64,000 bases of DNA from Emydura subglobosa (lineage: Eukaryota; Chordata; Testudines; Chelidae), in contig ML679969.1 of assembly GCA_007922225.1 (NCBI GenBank), forward strand, positions 434,001 to 498,000, in the 5' to 3' direction. The notes beneath the pieces are model-generated. The model was not told the DNA's origin and did not search any database. It saw only the letters and a program-made list of their open reading frames with translations. This document shows positions 24,901 to 35,439 of this stretch, one piece after another. Both the position numbers and the translations under genes were made by a program. The first letter of the stretch is position 1. The number at the start of each line of letters is the position of its first letter.

Positions 24901-25275
24901 ATTTTAAAAGACTTAAAGCCAAAGAAATCTCAAGTGTCGTGATGCAAATTGCATCTCATTGGAAGCAACATTGCTTTGTTCCCCTTTTGTGAGGTCAGAG
25001 TCTCTTAGCTGGATCTATGTCCAAGGCTATTGTTGTAAAAGAGAAGAGAAAATGAAAGTGCAGCAGTCAATAGTCCGACATAATCCAAGTGCAGTTCCTC
25101 TATCTTCCTGAGGCTCAGTTAGCAGAAATTCTCTTATCCAGCCTCTCAAAATAGCTTGTGACTCCCACTACCTTGTAACGGTGCACGGTTTCTTTTGTCT
25201 CCCCAGAATGTACCTACTGGTCCTAATAACAAACCCAAACTGCCAGTGGTCATCTCGCAGTGTGGTGAAATGTAG
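15986..25275 (+). CDS. PPIH: Peptidyl-prolyl cis-trans isomerase H (cyclophilin H, U-snRNP-associated)
   Basis: Nine coding exons: 15986-16051, 16166-16230, 17694-17717, 18112-18156, 18655-18697, 20536-20628, 22059-22146, 22981-23021 and 25207-25275. They total 534 nt, or 177 aa plus TAG, the same length as human PPIH. The single cyclophilin domain fills the protein. Expected active-site residues are present: R67, F72, M73 and Q75 in [16 protein letters not shown]125 in QFFIT, and W133 and H138 in WLDGKH. The C terminus reads VVISQCGEM. The family member binds the PRPF4/PRPF3 part of the U4/U6 di-snRNP and catalyses prolyl isomerisation in the nucleus (established knowledge). The ATG has a good Kozak context (GGGCCATGG) and lies in a CpG island. 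The N terminus after MAV differs slightly from human. Exon 3 is only 24 nt. No break or frameshift was seen. Confidence 0.97.
16134..16158 (+). repeat. (CTGT)n microsatellite forming the pyrimidine tract before PPIH exon 2
   Basis: About six CTGT units end just before CCCCGCAG, the acceptor of exon 2 (exon begins 16166). The intron is only 114 bp, so this tandem repeat must serve as most of the polypyrimidine tract. Confidence 0.85.
16233..16335 (+). repeat. Short GTGCCTG-poly(C) tandem repeat in PPIH intron 2
   Basis: GTGCCTG or GCCTGTG followed by a run of C recurs about five times right after the exon 2 donor. The unit length is irregular, roughly 19-28 bp. It is C-rich on this strand. 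No coding meaning is seen. Confidence 0.6.
20180..20332. repeat. 'GGTCTACACT' type element fragment in PPIH intron 5
   Basis: It ends GCTAGTGTAGACAAGGCTG, the inverted terminal motif of the family, and contains internal blocks such as TTTTGCTGGCATAAGTGC. The left end is not clear. Confidence 0.5.
21130..21240 (-). mobile_element. CR1 LINE 3'-end fragment (antisense)
   Basis: GGAACATAGAAAATGCCACG, TGGACCAGACCAATAGTC and ATCTAGTGCAGTATCTTGTC are the reverse complement of the typical CR1 3' end. It lies in PPIH intron 6. Confidence 0.7.
22425..22550 (+). repeat. L2/MIR-type tail in PPIH intron 7
   Basis: AGATTGTAAGATCTTAAGGG, CAGGGACTGTGCC and TATTCAATAATAG follow the order of old L2/MIR 3' tails. 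Confidence 0.6.
23480..24890 (-). mobile_element. Probable LTR-type dispersed element in PPIH intron 8
   Basis: A long non-coding block contains AACTAAAGGTTTATTATAC (reverse complement GTATAATAAACC, poly(A)-signal-like) and ends near CTTGTCACAG. The style resembles the blocks at 32785-34020 and 53079-54080. No gag, pol or env coding sequence is visible. Boundaries are approximate. Confidence 0.35.
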
Positions 25276-26925
25276 AACAATGAAAGCAGAAATCTTGGTA
25301 TGTCTGTCAGTCTTCATCAGTGTGGCTGAGAAACTACCTGATAAGAGATGATTGTGATTGAAACCTACCTGTCACTGCTTTGGAGTTCTATTCCGTCATG
25401 CTGGCTTTAGCAATTTGCAGTTCTGCCAGCTTGCAGAAGAGTTTCATATTCTGTGAGAGATGCAAGTACACCTAAACGCCCAAGAAAGTAACTGCTGGAA
25501 GAAGAGAGGATTCTGTATTTCCTAATTCTGAGCAGCTTTGGTACTGTCCCTCCCGGGGCATGTGTGTCATGAAGTTGAAGCACTTGCCGTCAGGGTGGGG
25601 AGGCTGACACATAGTACATCCTCTCTTCTGACAATCAAAAGTACCATTCTCCTGATCCATGGTTAGGTTTTTCTAGCACTTAGTATGCTCCTGGCCACCT
25701 TGGCTTGCTCACACAGTCTTTGGTACTTAAGGCAATAGACTGCATCAGAGACCTTTGTATTCCAGTAGAGCGCTCTCCTCATCACAGACAAAAAGCATTT
25801 GAACAAGTGTGCACAGATTACAGCAGGTCAGTCTTCAACTCAATTTTAAAATGAATTTGCCAAACATCTGTTTGTGGTAGCCTTTTAGCCAGCGACTTTC
25901 AGATTTTAACAAGCAGATAGTGGCATGGCGGCAGGTCCATAAGATTCCTCTCCACTCGTGAGATCTGCAAGATGAACAGAACTGCTTTCTGAAAACAAGC
26001 TAATCCCAAATCATTCCCATAATATCCATGTAGACACAACCCTCCCTGCCACTAGGAAGGATTTAGATCCACAGTGCTTTGCAGACATTTAGGACCCAAT
26101 CCTGGAAGGCGCGGCATGCCCTAAGGCCTTTAAAGAAGACATTCAGTGCGTTGCAGGATTGGGCCCTCAATAAATTAAGCCTCCAGCTTTGTGATAGGTA
26201 AGTAATATCACCATTCTGTGCTAGTTCCTGTTTGCTAGATAGTTCTGCTAAGCTTGTTAACAGTGAAATAGTAGTTAATGATGTTGACATTGAAATTGTC
26301 ATCTTTAGGTTTCGGCTACCCCACTGGGATGATGACTGGAGCACCCTTCACTCAGAGACAGTGTTTTAAGTTGCCTACAGACCTAAGCAGGCGTTTACAC
26401 TCTGCTCACAGTTTTCAAAACTTCCTTTGCAGCTGTGGTGGCTAGGAGCATAATTATTTTTAAATGAAAGCAGAGATTCTGCTGAAGATTCCAAGGCCAC
26501 AGAATTGTGGCATTCCCGTGTCCCTGACAAGGACTATCTGAGATACCCATCTGAGCCACAGTGTCTGTAACTGTATCACTGCACAACACTGTAACCCAGA
26601 GCGTGAGTTGGGGCTAAGAGTGCTGAATTGTTTAGCTGTTTCTATTCCATCGCTTCAGCTGTTCTTTTTGGGGATCAGTCAGAGGTGAAGCACGTGCAGA
26701 TTCTGTGAACTCTGACATGCCTGTTACTATTTCTGATCTTCTTTCTTCTTCCAGTTTCAGGTAGTCACTGGTCCCTCGTTACCCATCACTGCAGCTGCCC
26801 CAGCCTTTTCCTGCAGGCCGTTTCTGTGCTGCTGGCACTTCTACAGAAGTTTCTGATATTCAGGATGTACGATTTTTTTAAGAACACGTTTTCCAGTGTA
26901 AATAAAGCATTTTGTTAACCAGCAG
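25276..26925 (+). other. PPIH: PPIH 3' UTR with an intron and a terminal non-coding exon
   Basis: Twenty-two nucleotides after the stop there is a strong donor (TTG|GTATGT, 25297/25298). A T/C-rich tract ending CCAG at 26751-26754 is a good acceptor. The inferred last exon, from 26755, carries AATAAA at 26901-26906, so cleavage is expected near 26925. Without this splice the first good poly(A) signal would be about 1.6 kb downstream of the stop. The exon is inferred from splice signals only. Confidence 0.6.
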
Positions 26926-28492
26926 GATGATGATGATGTTCAGTTAGAATATTTTGGGCTAGATTCTCCAGTCCATTATGGCCCTGTTGTGCCACATAAG
27001 CAGCCATCAGGGTCAGCCTAAAGCAGGGAATTCCCCGTTTGCAGGCGGAGGAGGCTGCTGCACCAACTATCCCATGCTTGTAGCATAATGGGAAGTAGGG
27101 AGCATGTGGGGGGAGGGAGTGTGGTAAAGCAGGGCTGTATTCTAGCTTGGGCCAGGTCGCCCTGAATTGGGGAGCAGTGCTCAACTTTCTGCAGCCCCAC
27201 TTTGTCCATTCTTTACCCCATGGAGAATTAAGGATTTCCTATACAGGGAGAATAAGAGCCTCCTGTATAGAGTTCAGTGTTAACTGTAGGAGGGGATCTG
27301 GATTCCTGGGAAATCAAAAGGGCCTTTTGGAGGTGCTGTCTAATTTCACCTGCCTCTCCAGGGTTGAGATAACTAGGGAAGAGGGGATAGCATGCAATGC
27401 GAAGATTCAAGCAGCATGAGTTTGACCATTTATGAGTTGAGAAGCCATGAGAGAGTAATGAAGGTCATTCCAAACAAGTGCCATTACAACCTTCATAGCA
27501 CACCTCAGCATTGTGTGATCTTTGTGTGCTCTACATGTTTATGAAAATAGATTTAGGGCTAGATTTTTCCAAAGTATTTGGCTCCCCAGTTAGGGTCAAA
27601 TCTTCAGAAGTGTCCATTACACAGCTGCTCCTGTTCTCAAATGGGAAAGTCTCCATTGGACTGAGCTAGGAACTGCTCTGTGCTACACACTCTTGCAGAT
27701 CTAGCTATTAGTATCTTCATGAGCCCAGCAAATATTGAGTCTGCACTGCAGAGTATATTCCATGGCTCAGCTCCTCAAAGTGCTCTGTGTGAGGGAGCTG
27801 AAAGGGTGTGCATTTGTAGTTCTGTTAACAGAAATGCCTCCTCATTAGTCTCTAATGTTTGGTTGTCTCTGTTGTCAGTGTGTGAGTACTTGAGGTCTTC
27901 TGGTATCTGATCTGCCAGAGGAGCAGTGAGGCCTTATGTCTTTAAGCTGATTTGTTGTTGTACACCTCAGTATTGCGAGCTGCTGTCCTGCCCTGTGTTG
28001 AGGTGACAGTGTCAGGAACTCAGCCCCATGTTTCGTTCAACCTGCCTTAAAAACAGTAGTTAGTTCATCATAGGCTGCAGATTTTTAAGAGTAACTTCAC
28101 AGAGAGGCAAACGGCTCATGCTTTACCTCACTGAAACTTTCACAGAATGAATCCAAGACTACTCAGTGATCCTAATTGTCCTATTTTGAGAAACTACATC
28201 ATCTCCTCTGTCAAGGAGTCATTCACCCGCAGGGAACTTGAAAGGGGAATGAAGATTGCTGCTGTTCACCAGGGCCTCTTGCTTCCCTTCAGGAACGTGG
28301 GACTTCAAAACCCAACCTGCCAATGTTAGAAAAGCAGGAGATGCTCAGGAAAGGCTTCCCCAAGGATCCCTGGAAAGAATTAACTTCAGCATACAAGGAA
28401 AAGTAAATCACAAATTTACAGAAATCTAGAAATGCAGCTAAGGTGTGCACAGAGCAGGCCCCACAATCTTTGAGTCTGCCCTTACAGAGGTA

Positions 28493-28720
28493 CTGTAACA
28501 GGCCAATCTGCCCCTTTAAGAGCCCAGCAAGGAGGGGGCAGGGAGAAGCCCAGCAAGCAGGTGCTGGGAAGCAGTTGACACAGCTGATCTCAGGACTGCA
28601 TGATTGAGCCCCACTCTCAGCTGGACAATATAAAGGGGGGAAACGAGCAAGGGGTCAATTGTAACCAAAGCAGGAGGCTGTTGGCAGACAGATCCTGGGG
28701 AGCCCTGAGGCATCAGAGAG
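28493..28720 (+). promoter_or_regulatory. Isolated promoter-like block (CCAAT plus TATAAA), perhaps an LTR
   Basis: TGTAACAGG is followed by CCAAT (28503-28507), CCCCTTTAAG and, 122 bp further, TATAAA (28629-28634). No gene follows on the + strand. A solo LTR is a reasonable explanation. Confidence 0.3.
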
Positions 28721-29068
28721 GTGGGGAGTGTTCTACACAGACCGCAGGAGGGCTGCCACAGCCGTAGTCCCCTGCCTCTCCAACCCATTTTTTTCCCTGG
28801 CCCATTGGGCCATCTGCTTCCCCTCCCCTGCCCAGTGGAGTCCAGGACCTCCCCACTTACAGTACTGTTCCAGCCCTCCCACCCAACACAGCCCTATGTC
28901 CCTCACCCAAGAAAGCTCTGGGATCCCCACATCCCTTCCAGCACAGTTCCGCTGTCCTATCTCCAAGTTTAGCTGCACCAGCCATGTGTGAAAGATAAGG
29001 ATTATTACAGAGGAGAAACTGAGGCACAGAGTGCTTAAATCCAATACTAGTGGCCAACTCCAAAATGC

Positions 29069-29245
29069 TGAGGTCTGGTCTACACTAGAGAGCTTACATC
29101 ACCCTAACTCTGTAAGTGTCCCACCTGCTGATGTAAGTTGGCCACTACCCCAACTTAACTCCCGCTCTGCGAGTGGCGTAGTGCTTAAGTTGCTGTAATT
29201 AGGTCGATGCAGTGTCTGTGTAGATAATGTGTTGCTGACATCACC
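29069..29245. repeat. 'GGTCTACACT' type element fragment
   Basis: Starts GGTCTGGTCTACACTAGAG and carries GTGGCGTAGTGCTTAAG and TAATTAGGTCGATGCAG; the corresponding blocks occur in the copy at 40978-41356. Confidence 0.6.
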
Positions 29246-29289
29246 TGTTGCCACTAGGGGCTAACAGCTGGAGCCCTGCCTCCAGGTGC

Positions 29290-30180
29290 AGAGGGGCAAT
29301 TCACACACACCTCATCATCAAGGCGGGTATAGGACAAGCCCAGCTCAGCTTTCTACAACCAAAGGGCTGACCTGTGCATTAACAGAGAATCAATGGGACT
29401 CTCGAGTGAGTCACCTCCCTTCTCTTGGACATCCTGGAGCCATGATGAGCTAATGTTCACTGACTCAGGACATACATAGATGAAACCATACAAGGACATT
29501 GTTACCTGACAGGGGGGGAGGGGGAGGAGGCAAAGTCCCAGTGGGGAGAAGGAACATTTTAAACACTGCCATGCTCTCTTCCACCTCCATCTACAACCAC
29601 CATCAAGCAAAGCAACTGAATTGCAGACCACAGGGGAGTGCCTGAGCTTGGCTGAAGGGAAACCAGCCAGCCTGTGGTAAGAATCACCTAAGTTTGTAAG
29701 GTTGCTGAAAGTGTTAAGCTTAGCATAGAATGCGTTCTGACTTTGTTTTCTCTTGCCCAAAACTGACTTGTTATCCTTGGACTTATAATCACTTAAAATC
29801 CTTCTGTAGTTAATAAATCTGTTTATTTTATCTAAAGCCGTGCATTTGGTTTGAAGCGTGTGGGAGACTCCACTTGGAGTAACAAGGCTGGTGCATGTCA
29901 ATTTCTTTGCTAAATTGACGCACTTATATGAACTTACATTGTTCAGTGGGCATAGATGAACACTGTAAAACAGAGATTCCTAGCGTCCATCTGGGACTGG
30001 GTGTATGGCTCGGGTCATTCTGCTGAATAATCCAAAGAGTGGCTGGCTAGAAGTACTCACTCAGTTAGAAGCCGCTTGCTAGCTGGAGGCTGTGCATGAG
30101 CAGCCCAGGAGTGGGGGGTCTCACAGCAGGGCAAGGTGAAGCGAGTTCTAGGAGTGGGGGATTGGGGTGACTCAGTCATT
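29290..30180 (+). mobile_element. Probable LTR-type dispersed element
   Basis: Contains CTGTAGTTAATAAATCTG at about 29805, whose reverse complement form recurs in the block at 53079-54080 (AGTTTATTAACTACAG). The AATAAA in this motif suggests an LTR poly(A) signal. A 182-codon minus-strand frame across it does not resemble any protein. Confidence 0.4.
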
Positions 30181-30839
30181 CACCATTCCAGATCGCAGTA
30201 GGGTAACGTCGCAGTCATATATGGACACTTCTTTGTTAGGAAAGCTGTCTGCAATGATTGAGAGAAATGTTACAGATTTTTTGTTTCCTAATTGACTGGA
30301 TGCCATTGCTTCTAATAAAGTTAGCTTTCAGTATAAAACAGTTGTCTAGAAAGTTGAGAAACAATGCTTGACTTGAAAGTACTGATACCAAGTGAGAGTG
30401 GGCCAGTTAAAGTTAATTTTTATCTCAAAATAAATTAGAAAAGGTTCTTTTCTGACTAGCTGACCAACTGTATGTATTCCTTTGCTCTCCATCTTTGAAG
30501 CGCTCTAGTTTGCAGTTTGGGTTAAGATGTGGATTATTTGCAATGGGTGCCATTGGTGAGGAAAAAGAACTTATTTTAGCTCTAGTGTCATGTTATGACA
30601 AAGCCAGAGAGTAGCCTTCACTAAAGGATGTGTGTCAATTTCTGGAGGGCATGATTTTGTATTAATCCATGGTAGCCTAGCAATGTTTACATGACTGCAA
30701 TTTTCTTGTTCAATAAACACCCAGTGTTTGGCGGGGTAGAAGCACCCCTAATTCATGACTGCTTTGAACTGGCTATCTTGATAGTACCCTAGATTATTTG
30801 GAACAGCTAGTCCACCCTGTTTAATAGCTCTTTATAAAA

Positions 30840-31335
30840 TATCTACTCTCACTCCTCCTGTTTTTTTTTCTTATTCCATATGAATTCTAATAACATCATC
30901 TGTAGGGCTGGGGATGATTCTAAATACTCTCTAAACATTGTCTGACATTTGTCTGTTCTTAATGAATCCAGTATGATCTGGATTTATATCCACCGAAAAC
31001 ACAGACTGTAAGTGGCTAGCGAGTGTTTTTCAGTTAGCCAGTTTGTTTAATCAGTTTAATGTGTGCCATGCTGATTTTGTATCTTTTCAGTTTCTTAATC
31101 AAAACGTTGTGCCATACCAAGTCAAATGCCTTAGAGAAGTCTCTATGTATTACATCAATATTATGACCTTTATCAACCAAACTTGTAATCAAGTTAGTGT
31201 GACAGGATCTATTTTTCACAAACTCATGTTGATTAGCATTAATTACATTACCTCCTCTAATTCTTTATTAACGGCGTCCCGTACCAGCCATTCCGTTATT
31301 TTGCCTGGCATCAGTGTCAGCTGTCAGACTCTCAA
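30840..31335 (-). mobile_element. CR1-type LINE reverse-transcriptase fragment (antisense, degraded)
   Basis: The minus-strand translation at 31034-31219 contains VIHRDFSKAFDLVWHNVLI, the conserved reverse-transcriptase motif of CR1/L2-type LINEs (consensus DFSKAFD.V.H..L). It is a fragment with an early stop, so it is dead. Confidence 0.85.
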
Positions 31336-31829
31336 CAATCCAGGTCACCCCATTCACCCATTTATGTGCGGTCTCTGTCTCCTCTGCAGAACATCGCCTG
31401 CCCTGGTGTCCAGGGTGACAGGAAGCCTGAAACAGAAAAAATGTGGAACATCCTACAAAACCCAGCAGAGCTGAGAGGTCTGTGCATCAGACCCCGGAGC
31501 AGCCAGTTTTCAGGCCCATCAGACCTTTTGATAGATTTTAAAAGAAGATGCAACATGTGGTTTTAAACAAAAATACAGCTGCAGCCTTAGATAAACGGGT
31601 AAACAGAAATTTTATCATGTGAAACAGTGGTATGCATTTCCTCCCACCCGAGGTCAGTATCAAAGGTTAAACGTGGAACTTCCAGTGCAGCCCCTTAGCA
31701 CCAGGAGCTAACACACACTGTAGCAGTGACTTACGCAGCTATTTGCTAGACAGTAGTACAATGCTGGGAGTCAGGATTCCTGGGTTCTATTCCTGGCTCT
31801 GGGATAGAAATGTTTATTAGTGACTAGAG

Positions 31830-32362
31830 CAGTGGTTCCCAATCTTTGAGTGAAAGCCTCACTAGTTGGTAAAACACGCCTCCCTTGACCCAGCCACAAA
31901 CACACACAACCCTCATAAACACACACGATGATAATACTAAATTACATTAATAATAATAAATTACTCTTACCTGAGTAAGAAACTAAGTCTTCCCTGGCAC
32001 AGTCACCACCACATGCTGTGTGTGGCCCCTCCTCTTCCTCATGGACTGAGGGTAATGGAGGCGGTGGACGCTGATGGGCTGGCCAGGGTAGCTCCAGGCC
32101 ACCACCAGTGCAGGGCTGCTCCGCTCTGGCCAGCATCTGGTTGGCCTGGGGCTGGGGGGCTCCTCTTCCACTCCAGCTGACATGGAGCTTGGGGGAGCTG
32201 CTCCTCTGCAATGGCCAGCGTGGGGCTTGAGGCTGCTGCGCCCGGCCGGTGTGGGGCTCGGTGGGCTAAAATCACCTCAATATTACTGACGCCTCACAGA
32301 CCCTCTGTAATCGTTGGTGCCCTCCCACAGCAGGGTCCCAGACCCCAGGTTGGGAACCATTG
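31830..32362. mobile_element. hAT-type non-autonomous element 3
   Basis: The ends are CAGTGGTTCCCAATCTT and, inverted, AGGTTGGGAACCATTG. The 8-bp flanks GACTAGAG (31822-31829) and GGCTAGAG (32363-32370) differ at one base. The inside is GC-rich with overlapping spurious frames. Confidence 0.75.
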
Positions 32363-32784
32363 GGCTAGAGCAATGGTTACAGACAAGCTAGCCACACAGT
32401 CTTAGCACAGTCAATACACAAGGCAATGTGGAGGAGATACGTTCTCTCCTATTAGAGATCCTGGTTCTGTTCTCAAGTCTAACAGTGATGACCTAGAGCA
32501 ATCATTCAGTTACTTCTCCTGTAGAATGGAGACAATGATAGTAGTTTACATGCAGGGTGGAACTATGAGGGCTTTGCTCAGTAATAAGAATTGGAAAGTT
32601 CACCGGAATAAAGCGGTCAGTGGAAGAGAAGGCTTGAATTCACAGATCTGTTTTTTTAATACAATGATCCATATTGCACTACAGAGGCTCAGGTGCAAGT
32701 GCTATTGCCTGAAATCTCTCTGTACCACCACAGGACAAAACAGTTGATGACCAGGATAAAACAGAAGGCAAAACTGGAAGCTAG

Positions 32785-34020
32785 TGTCAGATTCTGGGGT
32801 GCAATCCAGACCAGTGAGGGATTGTGACACTGCCTGCCTCACAACCTTGGGTGCCTCACAAAGCTTTGCTGTTTTAGCTCCCAACCTGGGCCACTCACAA
32901 ACAGTCAAAATGCATACAGCTCACACCCTGAGTGTCTGTGTATAGCTGCAGCCCTGGTCCACCAGCTCTGACCCCTGCAGCCTGTCAGCAACACACACTC
33001 TGGCTTCTAGCAACCTTGGTTACTATTTGCGGCATGACCCCAGCACACTCCCAGTCCTAAATTTTCCCAAAAATGTGTGTACTGCCCAGCCCAGCCCAGT
33101 CATCTCCTGGACAGTTCAGATGTTAAGAGCAGTTGCCCCTGTAAGCAGTCATTATTCAAGTTTGCTACTTTAACTGGAATTACCAAACAGTTCAGTTTAA
33201 ACACAGCACTGCACTGGTTTAAATTAAAAATTAAACAAGTTGATTAACAAAAGAAGACTGGATCGTAAATGAAATCAAGTATCAGAGAACGTTAGAAATA
33301 GTTACAAGCAAATAAAAATGAAAATGCATCTAAAAGTTTAAAACTTAATCTAGCAAGTTCTGGTTCAAAGCTTTGGTCAAGATGGCCCTTCTCAACCACA
33401 GTCTTCCAGCAAAATGCAGACTGACCCTTTCCTTGGTCAGGATCTCTCCCAGATGCCCAAAGGTGCTGGTGCCTTTGTCGTCTTAGTTTAAAAAAAAAAA
33501 AAAAAAAATTGAGGCTCTGTCAATTTTTTATAGTCCCGTGAACCTTTCAAGTGGATTCTTCTGAGAATTACCCTTCAAAGTAAAGTTTATTCAAGGAGTA
33601 AAGAAGGTGACATGGAGTCTGGTGATGAAGGAGGCTCTAGTCCATGCCCTTTCCTCCCCACCTGTTTGCTGAAATGCAAATTTGTTGTGTCTCCTGCCAT
33701 CTCCTCCCCCTGCTGTCTCGGGGACCCTGTTTTACTACTTATGTGTAAATTGAGGTAAACACCCTTTCCTTTCTTTAGGATAGACCTGTTTAACAACTTT
33801 TGCCTTAGCAGGGCTGTGTGGTTTTGGACTTGTGCTAATAACATCATAGAAGAGGATTTCATAACATTATATGTAACGTTAGTACATACATTTCACTATG
33901 ATATTATTGACCAGCGAGTTCAAATGATACCTCACAAGGCATATTTTGTACAAAGAATATTACAATAGCGTGTAGGGTGTAAATAGAGGGGTGCTTTTGG
34001 TCATAGCTGTCAGTAAAAAT
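32785..34020 (-). mobile_element. Probable LTR-type dispersed element with poly-A run
   Basis: The block runs from about TCTGGGGTGCAATCCAGACC to GTGTAGGGTGTAAATAG and has the style of LTR-type repeats I associate with turtle genomes. A run of A lies at 33490-33508. No retroviral coding sequence is recognised. Orientation and limits are tentative. Confidence 0.4.
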
Positions 34021-34611
34021 GCCCCTCCATTAGATCTTAAGGAAGATTACCAAGTACAATCCTGGTCTTTAAAACCCTATATGCTGCATGGAGGGAGTAT
34101 CAACTATATGAGAAACTAGTGTTCAGTGAAATGTTGCCTGTAGGGCAACAACCTGCAAGGGCCAAGCCTGCACTAGTCAGCCAGACCCAATAGCACGCTA
34201 TCATCTTGGAACCAAGACAATTTCTCTTGAAGAAAGAAATTGTCATATCTTAGACTGTGAACTAGTTACACAACATTCTCCTGGACCAACTGTCCCAAGA
34301 TGACCTTTGCTGCACTTGTCAAATGACTCCTGTCATGCACATGATCACACATTTGTCTGTTGATATGCAAGAGACAGACTTGCTGTGAATGTGCACTCCA
34401 AATGGCTGACTGAAGAGAATTAATGTGTTGAAAATCCCTCCCAGTTGGTGTGGTGTGAGGTTTTCTTCCACCTGTATCCAGACTAATGGGATTGTCAAAG
34501 CACCGACATGATTTAGGAGCACAAGTCCCACTGAGAATCAATGTCTCAGAGGGTAAAATTTTCAGAAGTGCTTACGTGCTTTAGAAGTCTAAATTCAATT
34601 TTAAAAAATGA

Positions 34612-34680
34612 CTTAGGCCTGGTCTACACTTACTGGCAAATTCGGTGGCAGTTGACGGGAGATTTCTGTTCTGCATGCCA
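34612..34680. repeat. 'GGTCTACACT' element end
   Basis: TTAGGCCTGGTCTACACTTA matches the left end at 2382. The extent to the right is unclear. Confidence 0.45.
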
Positions 34681-35199
34681 TCACGATCCTGCCATGTGGT
34701 ATTGAATACACAACAGTGAGGAAATGGACGGCAGGGATCATGAGAACTGTATGGATCAGAGCTGTTCTCTGTGCAAGTCATGAGAAGCAGATCCTTCAGG
34801 CCCCTCCGGTGGAGTGCAGAGGGGGTGAACTCAGGGCACGGGCTTACATCACGTACTGGAGTGCCAGGGGAGCAGGTCACACAGGAACATCCAGTTGGAT
34901 GCTTTATTTGCCAAATGCAAAAGCAAGGTGCAGAGCAACTTTCACAGCCGAGAGCTGCAGCTCCCAGCAGCGGATGCATGCTCCGCATGCTGCCAAAGCA
35001 CTGAGTAGCCAGTCCTGATGCCCACAGTCTGTCTCAGATTCCACTGCCCTCAGCCTGCATCTACCGTGCCTGGGCATGCCGTCTGCAGCCACGTTAGACC
35101 TGGGTACGGAGACCACCTTCCAGGGTTTGCGGAAGTGCTCAGGCCTCAAGGTCGTGCCCTAGGACTGATGCAGAACTGCTCAGAGCAGCCTGTGTGAAG

Positions 35200-35410
35200 G
35201 TGAGTCCCTGCCGGGCTGGAGAACACCCGCCAGGGCTGGGGCTGTATCTTCCTGCCGGGCCAGCTTGACACCCTACAGAAGGGGGTGAGTCCCTGTGCCA
35301 GGCGGGGGGGATACCCTATGGGGGTGAGTCTCTGTGCCAGGTGGGGGGAACACCCTACGGAAGGGGGTGTCTCTGTGCCGGGCGGGGGGGACACCCTATG
35401 GACGGGGGGG
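35200..35410 (+). repeat. GC-rich minisatellite upstream of the YBX1 island
   Basis: Units of about 39-43 bp contain GTGAGTCYCTGTGCC, a run of G and ACCCTATGG. Clear starts are at 35285, 35324 and 35367; two more diverged units occupy 35200-35284. Open reading frames across it (Pro-rich on the minus strand) merely reflect the repeat. Confidence 0.75.
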
Positions 35411-35439
35411 CCTGCGTAGTGCCTAGGAGCGAGCCTATC

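Larger units (their letters stand above)
26926..35199. other. Intergenic region between PPIH and YBX1
   Basis: About 8 kb with no supported gene. It holds repeats described separately (LTR-like, CR1, hAT-like and 'GGTCTACACT' elements). The stretch 26926-28490 shows nothing recognisable apart from short low-complexity segments. Confidence 0.6.

Noticed and set aside
29353..29901. A 182-codon minus-strand frame
   Set aside because: It lies antisense in a repeat-like block containing an LTR-type poly(A) motif and shows no recognisable protein.
31942..32275. Overlapping minus-strand frames of 66-89 codons
   Set aside because: They lie inside the GC-rich interior of a hAT-type element and show no transposase motifs.
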